From JARRQJ01 sp963761035 (GTDB lineage Bacteria > Pseudomonadota > Gammaproteobacteria > DRLM01), in contig CAVXFH010000002.1 in the NCBI GenBank assembly GCA_963761035.1, forward strand, positions 682,001 to 746,000: 64,000 nt of DNA, read 5' to 3'. This document shows, piece after piece, positions 48,466-57,304 of the stretch; position 1 is the first letter of the stretch, and the number at the start of each line of letters is the position of its first letter. Both the position numbers and the translations under genes were made by a program. Below the pieces are notes generated by a model. The model ran no database searches. It worked only from the letters and a program-made list of their open reading frames with translations, and was not told the DNA's origin.

Positions 48466-49731
48466 GTGGCTCAATTCATCGACAGGCGACCTAACGGCAA
48501 GAACAAGAGCGCGGTCAATCGCCACAAATTTATCCGACGTTACAAAAACCAGATAAAGAAGGCGGTCTCCGACGCAATAGCCGAACGCAGCATCACCGAC
48601 TTGGACCGAGGTGAGAAGGTCAATATCCCCGCTAAGGATATCTCCGAGCCCTCTTTGCACCATGGGGACGGTGGTTTCAAGGAAGGAGCGCATCCCGGCA
48701 ATACCGATTTCGTCACCGGCGATCGAGTACCACGCCCCCTCGGCGGTGGCGGCGGCAAGGGCGGCAGCGAGGCCACCAACAGCGGCGAAGGTGTCGACGA
48801 CTTTATCTTCCAAATATCCCGGGAAGAATTTCTCAACCTGTTCTTCGAAGATCTGGAACTCCCGGATCTGGTCAAGACCCAACTCGCCAAATTGATGATG
48901 GAAAGGACGATACGCGCCGGCTATACCACCACCGGAGTGCCGACCAACATTAACGTGATTCGCTCTCTGAAAGGTGCGCTGAGCCGGCGCATTGCCCTAC
49001 GTTCGCCCTATCAGGCTAAACTGCGGGATGCCGAGGAAGAACTGGAGTCAATGCTGCTGATCAATGGCGATAGTGATCCGGCCGTTCTTGCCCTCAAGCA
49101 CCGCATTAAACAATTGAAGGCCAAGATCAGTGCAGTGCCCTTCATCGATACTTTCGATTTGCGCTATAACAACCGCGTCAAGCAACCCTATCCGTCCAGC
49201 CAAGCGGTAATGTTTTGCCTTATGGACGTCTCAGGATCTATGGATCAGGCGAAAAAGGACATCGCCAAACGCTTTTTTACGCTGTTGTATTTTTTTCTGA
49301 CCGGGACATACGATAGCATCGAATTGGTATTTATCCGCCATCATACGGTCGCCAAGGAAGTCGACGAGCAGGAATTTTTTTATTCACGGGAGACCGGCGG
49401 GACCGTAGTATCCAGTGCCCTAAAATTAATGGAGAAAATCATTTCCGACCGTTATCCGACGTCGGAATGGAACATCTACGCGGCTCAGGCATCCGACGGC
49501 GATAATTGGAGCGACGACTCGCCGTTGTGCAGGGACATATTGGTCAACTCCATAATGCCCAAGGTACAATATTACGCCTACATCGAAATTACCGAAGATA
49601 CTCCACGCGGCTTATGGCGGGAGTTCATGAATGTAAAGAAATCCTGTCCCAATTTCGCCATGCAGCGCATAGAAAGGGCCGGCGACATATTTCCTGTTTT
49701 TCAAAAGCTCTTTAAGAAGAAAGTCGCATGA
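48466..49731 (+). CDS. yeaH: DUF444 / YeaH family von Willebrand-like protein
   Basis: A 421-residue protein starting at GTG 48466 after GAGGG. The start AQFIDRRPNGKNKSAVNRHKFIRRYK is nearly invariant in the YeaH family. A Gly-rich segment (about 85-105) follows. The C-terminal von Willebrand A-like fold has a MIDAS-type MDVSGSM (about 250-256), a TGGT motif (TGGTVVS) and the C-terminal ASDGDNWSDD (about 342-351). Always found with PrkA, it is needed with YeaG in nitrogen-starved E. coli; its partner is presumably the kinase. It overlaps spoVR by four bases. Confidence 0.95.
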   Translation: MAQFIDRRPNGKNKSAVNRHKFIRRYKNQIKKAVSDAIAERSITDLDRGEKVNIPAKDISEPSLHHGDGGFKEGAHPGNTDFVTGDRVPRPLGGGGGKGGSEATNSGEGVDDFIFQISREEFLNLFFEDLELPDLVKTQLAKLMMERTIRAGYTTTGVPTNINVIRSLKGALSRRIALRSPYQAKLRDAEEELESMLLINGDSDPAVLALKHRIKQLKAKISAVPFIDTFDLRYNNRVKQPYPSSQAVMFCLMDVSGSMDQAKKDIAKRFFTLLYFFLTGTYDSIELVFIRHHTVAKEVDEQEFFYSRETGGTVVSSALKLMEKIISDRYPTSEWNIYAAQASDGDNWSDDSPLCRDILVNSIMPKVQYYAYIEITEDTPRGLWREFMNVKKSCPNFAMQRIERAGDIFPVFQKLFKKKVA

Positions 49732-51230
49732 CCGGCAACGCGCTGCCATACACATCCGAATGGACCTTCGACCTTCTGCGGCGCTACGACGAGGAAATCG
49801 CCAAAATCGCCGCGGAATACGATCTGGACACCTATCCCAATCAGATCGAAGTGATCAGCGCCGAACAGATGATGGACGCCTATTCATCGGTGGGCATGCC
49901 GGTGGGCTACCATCATTGGTCGTTCGGCAAACAGTTCCTAAGTGTTGAACAGCGCTACAAACGCGGCCATATGGGCCTCGCCTACGAAATTGTTATCAAC
50001 TCCAATCCCTGCATAGCCTATCTCATGGAAGAAAATTCCATGACCATGCAAGCCCTGGTTATCGCCCATGCCGGTTATGGTCACAATTCCTTTTTCAAAG
50101 GAAATTACCTGTTCAAGACCTGGACCAACCCCGATTCCATTATCGATTACCTGGTATTCGCCAAGAAATACGTCATGGAATGCGAACGCCGCTTCGGCGA
50201 ACAAGAAGTCGAACTTATTCTGGATTCCTGTCATGCCCTCATGAATTACGGCGTGGACCGATACAAGCGCCCGCCGCGGCTATCCCTGCAAAAAGAAAGG
50301 TTGCGTCAAAAGGATCGCGAGGAATATCTGCAATCACAGGTCAACGACCTGTGGCGCACCATCCCGAAGAGCGACATCGCGCACGATCCTGCCAAGGAAT
50401 ACCGCTTCCCTTCGGAGCCGCAGGAAAATATCCTGTATTTCATTGAAAAGAATGCGCCGCTGCTCGAACCATGGCAACGCGAGTTGGTGCGCATCGTCAG
50501 GAAGATCGCCCAGTACTTCTATCCGCAACGTCAAACCCAGGTTATGAACGAGGGCTGGGCGACCTTTTGGCATTACACCATTCTTAACACGCTCTATGAC
50601 AAAGGACTGGTCAACGACGGCTTTATGATCGAATTTCTAAAAACGCACACCAACGTCGTCTATCAGCCTGCCTATAACAGTCCCTATTATTCCGGGATCA
50701 ATCCCTACGCCCTTGGCTTTGCCATGATGAGCGACATCCGGAGGATTTGCGAAAATCCCACGGAGGAAGACAGGCGCTGGTTCCCCGAATTCGCGGGATC
50801 GAACTGGATCAAGGCGCTGGACTTCGCCATGCGCAACTTTAAAGACGAGAGCTTCATCGCTCAGTACCTATCGCCGAAACTGATCAGGGACTTCAGGCTG
50901 TTCAGCGTGCTCGACGACGAAGACGATAATTATCTCGAGGTCTCGGCCATTCACGACGATGAAGGTTATCGCCACGTACGCAGCGTGCTAGCCAACCAAT
51001 ACAATCTCAGCGTTCGAGAACCGAACATCCAGATCTACAACGTCAACCTCAGAGGGGACCGTTCCCTAACGCTGCGCCATATCCAAAATAACCGCCAACC
51101 CCTAGCCGATGACACTAATGAAATCATGAAGCACCTGCTGCGTTTGTGGGGATTTAACGTGCGTCTCGAAACCATGCATGATGACGGCAAGGTCGAATTG
51201 ACCTATGAAGCAAAGAAAGAAGAAGAATAA
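49728..51230 (+). CDS. SpoVR family protein (YcgB)
   Basis: A 500-residue cytoplasmic protein. Family landmarks are GMPVGYHHWSFGK (about 56-68), LAYEIVINSNPCIAYLMEENS (about 84-104), HAGYGHNSFFKGN (about 112-124) and the MNEGWATFWHYTIL segment (about 274-287), which carries an EGWA...H pattern. The family is needed for spore cortex formation in Bacillus but is widespread in non-sporulating proteobacteria beside prkA and yeaH; the biochemical role is unknown. Conserved Glu/His residues suggest a metal site. Last gene of the operon by overlap. Confidence 0.95.
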   Translation: MTGNALPYTSEWTFDLLRRYDEEIAKIAAEYDLDTYPNQIEVISAEQMMDAYSSVGMPVGYHHWSFGKQFLSVEQRYKRGHMGLAYEIVINSNPCIAYLMEENSMTMQALVIAHAGYGHNSFFKGNYLFKTWTNPDSIIDYLVFAKKYVMECERRFGEQEVELILDSCHALMNYGVDRYKRPPRLSLQKERLRQKDREEYLQSQVNDLWRTIPKSDIAHDPAKEYRFPSEPQENILYFIEKNAPLLEPWQRELVRIVRKIAQYFYPQRQTQVMNEGWATFWHYTILNTLYDKGLVNDGFMIEFLKTHTNVVYQPAYNSPYYSGINPYALGFAMMSDIRRICENPTEEDRRWFPEFAGSNWIKALDFAMRNFKDESFIAQYLSPKLIRDFRLFSVLDDEDDNYLEVSAIHDDEGYRHVRSVLANQYNLSVREPNIQIYNVNLRGDRSLTLRHIQNNRQPLADDTNEIMKHLLRLWGFNVRLETMHDDGKVELTYEAKKEEE

Positions 51231-51470
51231 ACCCGCGCGTTACCCTTATAGACCCTTATAAAACTATTAATTTTTCAGCTCATGCACCCGATAACTACCC
51301 TATATCGGTTTCATCCATACGGCATGGACATGCAATTTGGCGTATTTACTAGAGAATATTATTTTCAACTTAATGAATATATATCATCAAATCCAAGCCT
51401 TCCCCGATCGGAACGTTCACTCCCACGTTAAAGGCAGCATCCGGATTTCATAAACTGATCACTATTCTTT

Positions 51471-53933
51471 ATGCAGACATCATCCGCCAACGCCTTCCAA
51501 CCCATGGGAAAAGAAATAAATTTCCCCACCCCTCCCTTGTGCGCCGTACCGAACGATATGCGCGTGCGATACGGCGAGAAGGTGATATTGGAACTTGGCG
51601 ACGGCCGTACTCTTATAGGGAAATTGGACAAGTTCGATGCGGATAAGGGCAACGTTCGCATCATACTTGAGGGAGAAAGCTCTGCTAAAGTATATGGTAT
51701 GCACGAAATCAGATCTCTGCGCATTCCCGCTCCCCGTCGCTGGATTAGAGACGATGACTCCATCCTGGCTCAAGCCAAAGGCGTGAAAATCACCACCGAT
51801 CCACTCGAATACGAAATTGAATTCACCGACCATACCGTTCTTGAGGGCAACACCTTCGGTTTCCGCAATGGACGTTACGGTATTCATCTCTTTCCCGTTC
51901 ACGATGATGATCAATATACCCATTTGTTCGTACCTAACAGCGTCATAAGCCGCCATCGCATCGGCAAACCGCTCGGCCAACAATTGGTCAAAGATCATGT
52001 CCTCTCCGATCGCGATATGGCGATAGCCTTGATGGAACAACAGGAGAACCGTTCGCGTTCCTTGGGAGAGCATTTGGCTTTGACGGCGGTGGTCAGCCCC
52101 AAACAGTTGGAAAAGGCGCTGAAACGCCAAAATAGCATGCCGCACTTGCAATTGGGCGAGATCCTGATTCAAGACAAATTGATCACCAACGAACAACTCG
52201 AGAATATCCTGATACAGCAAAAGCGCCAGCGTAATATGACCCTCGGCGAACTGTTGATAGCCAAGGGATTGGTGCTACAGGAACACATCCAAAAAAGTTT
52301 GGCGACTAAACTGGGTTTCCCATTCGTAGACCTGCGCCAATTCCCGCTGGACATAACGGTATTGAGTTTGTTAGACAAAGATATTGCAACCAGTCACAAC
52401 ACGATGCCGCTTCACTATCATAATGATAGGTTGGTTGTCGCGATGATAGATCCTACCAAATGGGAAAGTGTAGAAGCCTTGCAATCGATAACCGGATTCA
52501 ACATCGAGCCAGTGATTGCCACCCATGCCGACATTAAATGGGCCATCGATTATTACTTCGGCGATTCCGCCATCACCTTCAATAGCAAAAAAGTAAACAA
52601 AATAAATACGGACGATTCTCCTGTGGATGATGAGGATGTACGCAATTATTTATTGCCCGATTCCGACAAACTCAACCACGATGACATCGTGCGGTTCCTC
52701 CGCTCCATTATTCTCGACAGCGCCCGACGCGGGGTTTCCCACTTACACTTTGAGCCCACGCGCAATCGTGGCGCCATAGTGCGACTGCGCAAGGACGGGG
52801 AGCTAGTGGAAGCCGGAGACTTGCCGGAAAATGGCTGGAAAATGGTTTTAGCGGGATTTCGGGCGCTCGCCAAATTGGAGCCCGGCAGAAGCGTCGGCGC
52901 GCAACTGACTTCTCTCGATACCCAATTCCTTGAACCCGCCCTGATCGATATCCAGCTTGCCACCATTCCTAATATCGACGGAGGCGAGGACCTCGTTCTA
53001 AAAATCGGCACTTCCAATTACAGGCCGCGTCTGAGTGACATTAACTTGAGCGAATACAATTTGAAACGCCTGCTCGAACTCAGCGACAAACCGCGCGGCC
53101 TGATCCTGGTTACGGGCGCGTACGATTCCGGAAAATCGACTACGCTCGGCGCAATCCTCACCCACTTAAACAACATCCACAAGAAAATATGGGTCATAGG
53201 TGAACAAGAACGAAAGATGCCAGAAGGCATCCGGCAAACTCCGCTCCCGCTAGAAGGCAACCAAGGCAGCATTACGCCGTTCGAGGTCATACTGCACGCC
53301 GATCCTGATATCATCATGATCAGCGATCTTGCCGATCAGGCCACCGCCCAAACCGCTTTGACCGCCGCCTTGACCAGTCACTTGATATTCTCGGCAATGA
53401 CGCTGCGCCGCTGCGCCGATGCCTTGGAAAGATTACTCAACATGCGCCTGCTCAGTTACGAGATCGCCGACGCCCTGTTGGCGATCATCGCGCAGCGCCT
53501 AGTCAAAAAATTATGTGCCCATTGCAAGCGGCGCTACGTACCGAATTCCGAGGAACTGCGTATGCTGGTCGCCGAATTTTGCGCCGAAATGTACGATGAG
53601 AACGAGCCCGTTGTAAAGGTGAAAGCCTTGCACGAAAAGATATTAAGCAACTGGTCCCAAATTTACGCCAAGCCTTCCGAAGAATTGATGCTTCATCGAG
53701 CAACCGGATGCAACCATTGCAATCAAACGGGATACGACGGGAGAATCGCCCTGCACGAATTACTGGAAATCACCCCGGCAGTCCGGCGGACTTTGTTGGA
53801 CGGCGCGGACGCCGCCACCGTATTGAAATCCGCGATGGCTGCCGGCATGAAGACGTTCAAACAGGACGGCATCGAGAAGGTCTTGCAGGGCCACACGGAC
53901 ATCACACAAGTACGCAGCGCCTGTTGCCGCTGA
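51471..53933 (+). CDS. GspE/PilB-like secretion ATPase with altered catalytic motifs
   Basis: An 820-residue protein. The N-terminal part (about 28-165) is two small beta-barrel-like segments (VILELGDGRTLIGKL and YEIEFTDHTVLEGNTFG). MshEN-type repeats follow (about 170-365; LGEILIQDKLITNEQLENIL, LGELLIAKGLVL), then the GspE/PilB motor fold (about 390-800). The P-loop fits GxxxxGKS (549-556) but reads GAYDSGKS rather than GPTGSGKS. Walker B is ISDLAD where GspE has VGEIRD (Asp619 for Glu, Ala621 for Arg), and the HTN His box is missing (SAMTLRR). The four zinc cysteines are kept (682, 685, 747, 750). No pilus or secretion genes adjoin it. It is likely a weak or non-motor paralogue that binds c-di-GMP or another ligand through MshEN. 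Confidence 0.8.
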   Translation: MQTSSANAFQPMGKEINFPTPPLCAVPNDMRVRYGEKVILELGDGRTLIGKLDKFDADKGNVRIILEGESSAKVYGMHEIRSLRIPAPRRWIRDDDSILAQAKGVKITTDPLEYEIEFTDHTVLEGNTFGFRNGRYGIHLFPVHDDDQYTHLFVPNSVISRHRIGKPLGQQLVKDHVLSDRDMAIALMEQQENRSRSLGEHLALTAVVSPKQLEKALKRQNSMPHLQLGEILIQDKLITNEQLENILIQQKRQRNMTLGELLIAKGLVLQEHIQKSLATKLGFPFVDLRQFPLDITVLSLLDKDIATSHNTMPLHYHNDRLVVAMIDPTKWESVEALQSITGFNIEPVIATHADIKWAIDYYFGDSAITFNSKKVNKINTDDSPVDDEDVRNYLLPDSDKLNHDDIVRFLRSIILDSARRGVSHLHFEPTRNRGAIVRLRKDGELVEAGDLPENGWKMVLAGFRALAKLEPGRSVGAQLTSLDTQFLEPALIDIQLATIPNIDGGEDLVLKIGTSNYRPRLSDINLSEYNLKRLLELSDKPRGLILVTGAYDSGKSTTLGAILTHLNNIHKKIWVIGEQERKMPEGIRQTPLPLEGNQGSITPFEVILHADPDIIMISDLADQATAQTALTAALTSHLIFSAMTLRRCADALERLLNMRLLSYEIADALLAIIAQRLVKKLCAHCKRRYVPNSEELRMLVAEFCAEMYDENEPVVKVKALHEKILSNWSQIYAKPSEELMLHRATGCNHCNQTGYDGRIALHELLEITPAVRRTLLDGADAATVLKSAMAAGMKTFKQDGIEKVLQGHTDITQVRSACCR

Positions 53934-53966
53934 ACCGCTTGGGCAGCTACTGATGAACCCTATGCC

Positions 53967-54251
53967 CTAATGGCAAGAAAGCAGCCCGCTTATTCCAGGC
54001 ACGATAAGCCGGCAACGCCGCAGAATTAAGCAGCAAACAACCCGAGCCCGCACATTCAGCTTTACCATCCGCGGATAATGCATCATCCCCAAAACGGCGA
54101 TCGCATATATCAGTCGATACAGCTTAGTCCAACTCGGATCCAAACACCTCACCCGCTTATCGGTCGACGTCGCCGTCAATGGGATCAACTTCACGATGGC
54201 GCGGAATCCCAAAATGACAAAAGGCCGATTAAGAAAGCCCGGTAGGGGCAA
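53967..54251 (-). pseudogene. remnant of msrQ (heme-binding subunit of MsrPQ)
   Basis: About 90 codons read RPFVILGFRAIVKLIPLTATST, then LDPSWTKLYRLIYAIAVLGMMHY and VKLNVRARV. These line up with the C-terminal half of MsrQ/YedZ (KRPYITVGF...PLAVTST...LGRRWQRLHRLVY...LHYLWLVKAD). The first half, with the other heme helices, is missing upstream, there is no ATG (the frame opens at TTG) and no msrP is nearby. The His of LHRLVY is replaced by Tyr. It looks like a decayed gene end; a chance similarity is unlikely given the length. Confidence 0.65.
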
Positions 54252-54487
54252 ATTGACATTCGTGTATTTCGAACTCGATACATCGCAATTGGCGAATTTT
54301 AGCCGAATATATATTCCTCGTTCATTACATCCATCCAGCTTCTCTAAATTTATCGACTGACAAGTCTATCCCTTCTACGAAATCCGAGCCCTCCCATAGA
54401 CGAATGCCCATACAAACAAGGATAATCAACGCATCTCTATCGCTCACGATTGCAATACATTGCAATGCGCTCTTATAAGGAGGTCCC

Positions 54488-55282
54488 ATGAAATCACTTT
54501 GGATCGGTCTAGTTATATTTATCGCCGGTATCGTCGCCACAAAAGCCGCCGTCGTCACCAAAAATGTCGACTACACGGTGGAAGGCGCCGTCATGAAGGG
54601 TTATATAGCCTACGATGACAGCATCAAGGGGCCGCGTCCCGGCGTCTTAGTGGTGCACGAATGGTGGGGCCTCGACGATTATGCCCGCGATCGGGCGCGC
54701 ATGTTGGCCACTCTGGGTTACATCGCGTTTGCCTTGGACATGTATGGCGAGGGCAAACAGGCGGCACACCCCGATGACGCCAATAAGTTCTCCAATGAGG
54801 TGATGAAAAATCTACCCTTGGCGCAAGCGCGCTTCAAGGCGGCGCTGGATTTGTTGCGCAATAACAAAACCACCGATCCTGCGCGTATCGCCGCCATCGG
54901 CTATTGCTTCGGCGGCGGCGTGGTGCTCGCCATGGCCCGCAGCGGCATGGACCTCGCCGGCGTCGTCAGTTTTCATGGCATGCTCGCCACCGCCACCCCG
55001 GCCCAACCCGGCAAAGTCAAAGCCAAGGTCCTAGTGATGACCGGCGCCGACGATCCCTTCGTCCCGGCGGACCAAGTCGCTCAATTCAAGCAGGAGATGG
55101 AGGCCGCCAAAGTCGACTATAAATTGATCGTTTACCCCGACGCCAAGCACAGCTTCACCAATCCGGGCGCGGACAAGTATGGCAAGGAGTTCAACCTGCC
55201 CTTGGCCTATAACAAGGGCGCGGATGACGCTTCCTGGAAAGAGATGCAGGCGTTTTTCCAAAAAATCTTCATGAAGAACTGA
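54488..55282 (+). CDS. dienelactone hydrolase family protein, exported
   Basis: A 264-residue alpha/beta hydrolase with an N-terminal signal (hydrophobic 4-22). The ATG follows a perfect TAAGGAGGT. The catalytic Cys lies in GYCFGGGVVLAMARSG (about 138-153), Asp in TGADDPFVP (about 188-196) and His in DAKHSFTNPGAD (about 219-230). VVHEWWGLDDYARDRARMLA (about 53-72) is a strong family landmark. Cytoplasmic members open dienelactones in chloroaromatic degradation; exported members of this type are widespread and mostly uncharacterised. It stands next to a small exported protein gene. Confidence 0.9.
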   Translation: MKSLWIGLVIFIAGIVATKAAVVTKNVDYTVEGAVMKGYIAYDDSIKGPRPGVLVVHEWWGLDDYARDRARMLATLGYIAFALDMYGEGKQAAHPDDANKFSNEVMKNLPLAQARFKAALDLLRNNKTTDPARIAAIGYCFGGGVVLAMARSGMDLAGVVSFHGMLATATPAQPGKVKAKVLVMTGADDPFVPADQVAQFKQEMEAAKVDYKLIVYPDAKHSFTNPGADKYGKEFNLPLAYNKGADDASWKEMQAFFQKIFMKN

Positions 55283-55293
55283 CCGGCGCGGCA

Positions 55294-55644
55294 ATGGTAC
55301 TCAAAGGCGGCAAGTCACTGCTGAATACTACGGTTGCAATGTGTCTGCTCATCTGCGCACCGCTCTCCCATGCCGGCTTCGGTACCGGCGCCACCGCGCG
55401 TGATTGGTGCAAAGAGAAGACGCTGCACTATCTAAAAAGGCACGGATACGAACCTTACAACTGGGTCGCGACCACCTATATCGAAGGCGACAACTACGTC
55501 ACCGAAGGTGAATGGAGCGTGGACGTGGATGAGATAAAAGTGCAATGTACCGCGAATAAACGTGGAAAAATGGGATCGGGCAGATACAAGATACTCGATG
55601 TTGATATCTCGGATGACGGCAAGGCTACCCGCCGCTCAAAATAA
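55294..55644 (+). CDS. small exported protein of unknown function
   Basis: A 116-residue protein with a signal peptide (hydrophobic 10-25, cleavage likely after SHA). The mature part has two cysteines (in DWCKEK and VQCTANK), which could form a disulfide, and an aromatic segment HGYEPYNWVATTYIEGDNYVTEGEW. I do not recognise the family. It begins 11 bases after the dienelactone hydrolase, so the two are probably co-transcribed, and it ends at a hairpin shared with convergent rhlE. Confidence 0.75.
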   Translation: MVLKGGKSLLNTTVAMCLLICAPLSHAGFGTGATARDWCKEKTLHYLKRHGYEPYNWVATTYIEGDNYVTEGEWSVDVDEIKVQCTANKRGKMGSGRYKILDVDISDDGKATRRSK

Positions 55645-55651
55645 AAGTAAT

Positions 55652-55678
55652 GTCAGGGAGCGCGCAGCGCCCCCTGAC
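55652..55678. terminator. hairpin between convergent genes
   Basis: GTCAGGG (55652-55658) and GCGC (55660-55663) pair with GCGC (55667-55670) and CCCTGAC (55672-55678), broken by one A/C mismatch around a GCA loop. The minus-strand side is followed by ATTACTTTTATTTT, so it should work best for rhlE but may serve both genes. Confidence 0.65.
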
Positions 55679-55685
55679 TATTCCC

Positions 55686-57122
55686 TCATCGATTACCATC
55701 GTTGTCACCGCGACGCGATAGAAACAAGGCCGGCACCTCTTTACGCCGTTGACCATGCCGCGGCGCGGCGGATGCAGGTGGCGGCTTAGTATCCCCTCTG
55801 CGCGCGCGATGCGCTTGTTGTGACTGCCCCGCCGGTCGCTGGCGCGCCTCGGAGCGCCGCGCCGGTTTGGGCTGTGCAACATTGCCGTTGGCGCCGCGAG
55901 AGGTATGACGACATTCGCTGCTCTGACGCTGCGCATTGCGTCCCTGTTGGCGCTGACGACCATTCGCGATGGGCTCGGGCTTGACGCTGGGGTCGAAGCC
56001 AAAACCCGCCACTGCCACCACCGGCAAATCTCGTTTGATGAGGCGCTCGATACCGGCCAGCAAGTGTAACTCGTCGACGCACACCAGAGAAACCGCCTCG
56101 CCGCTGGCGCCGGCGCGGCCAGTACGTCCGATGCGGTGCACATAGTCTTCCGCCACATTGGGCAGCTCAAAATTCACCACATGAGGCAGTTGATCGATGT
56201 CAAGACCGCGCGCCGCGATATCCGTGGCCACCAATACCCGCACTTTATTGGCCTTGAAATCCGCCAAGGCCCGCGTGCGTGCGCCCTGGCTCTTATTGCC
56301 GTGAATGGCGTCCGCGGTGATGCCGTCTTTTTGCAGCTGTTCGGCGAGGCGGTTGGCGCCGTGTTTGGTGCGGGTGAAGACCAGCACCTGCCGCCAATCC
56401 TGGGTGCGGATGAGATGAGACAACAGCTCGCGTTTACGTTCGCGGTCCACTTTGTGTACCGCTTGACCCACCAGCTCAGCGGGGGTGTTTCGCCGCGCCA
56501 CTTCGATCTGTACCGGCGATTTGAGCAGCCTGTCCGCCAGCTGCCGGATCTCGTCGGAATAAGTGGCGGAGAACAGCAGATTCTGCCGCGTCGGGGGCAA
56601 CAACGCCAGGATCCGCTTGATGTCGTGAATGAAACCCATGTCCAGCATGCGATCCGCCTCGTCCAGCACCAGGATCTCGATATGTTTGAGGTCCACGGTC
56701 TTCTGTCCAACGTGATCCAACAGCCGCCCGGGGGTGGCCACCAGGATGTCCACGCCGCGGCGCAGCTTATCGATCTGGGGGTTGATCCCCACCCCGCCAA
56801 ACACCACCGTGGATTTCAGGGGCAGGAATTTGCCGTAGGTTTGCACGCTCTCGGCCACCTGCGCCGCGAGTTCGCGGGTGGGGGTGAGAATCAAGGCGCG
56901 TAGGTTGCGCTTGGTCTGCGGCAGCGCGGTGCTCAGGCGTTGCAGCAAAGGCAGAGTAAACCCCGCGGTCTTGCCGGTGCCGGTCTGGGCGCCGGCCAAC
57001 ATATCGCGGCCCTCCAGGATGGGCGGAATGGCTTGCGACTGTACTGGGGTAGGTTCGGTATAGCCCTGCTCCGCGACCGCGCGCAGTAGTTCGGCTCTCA
57101 GGCCGAGTTTGGAAAATGACAT
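55686..57122 (-). CDS. rhlE: DEAD-box RNA helicase, RhlE type
   Basis: A 478-residue cytoplasmic RNA helicase. Q motif FSKLGLRAELLRAV..GYTEPTPVQ (about 3-29), Walker A AQTGTGKT (45-52), PTRELAAQV, TPGRLLD, DEAD in VLDEADRMLDMGF, SATYSDEI, then the helicase C domain with HGNKSQGARTRALADFK, DIAARGLDI and HRIGRTGR. The tail (about 365-478) is rich in Arg, Gln and Pro and should bind RNA nonspecifically. The compact core and LLSHL..RTQDWRQVLVF place it with RhlE rather than DeaD or SrmB. Likely roles are ribosome assembly and RNA turnover. Confidence 0.93.
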   Translation of the reverse strand: MSFSKLGLRAELLRAVAEQGYTEPTPVQSQAIPPILEGRDMLAGAQTGTGKTAGFTLPLLQRLSTALPQTKRNLRALILTPTRELAAQVAESVQTYGKFLPLKSTVVFGGVGINPQIDKLRRGVDILVATPGRLLDHVGQKTVDLKHIEILVLDEADRMLDMGFIHDIKRILALLPPTRQNLLFSATYSDEIRQLADRLLKSPVQIEVARRNTPAELVGQAVHKVDRERKRELLSHLIRTQDWRQVLVFTRTKHGANRLAEQLQKDGITADAIHGNKSQGARTRALADFKANKVRVLVATDIAARGLDIDQLPHVVNFELPNVAEDYVHRIGRTGRAGASGEAVSLVCVDELHLLAGIERLIKRDLPVVAVAGFGFDPSVKPEPIANGRQRQQGRNAQRQSSECRHTSRGANGNVAQPKPARRSEARQRPAGQSQQAHRARRGDTKPPPASAAPRHGQRRKEVPALFLSRRGDNDGNR

Positions 57123-57304
57123 AAATTAAATACTCCTAAGGCCGACTGCCCAGAGAAGTGCTCGGGAAGGTCCAGACGGTGTCATTATTGGTATGGCGGG
57201 AATAAACCGGGATAGGGATACAACCGCGTGGGTACAGACCTCTCGTACCCCTGTTCAGCGCCTGCATGGTAACATACCCCGAAGGGCTGATAAACTGCGC
57301 GGCC

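Noticed and set aside
54440..54480. Repeated ATTGCAAT near the dienelactone hydrolase start, resembling a -12 element
   Set aside because: No GG element at the required distance upstream; probably a chance repeat.
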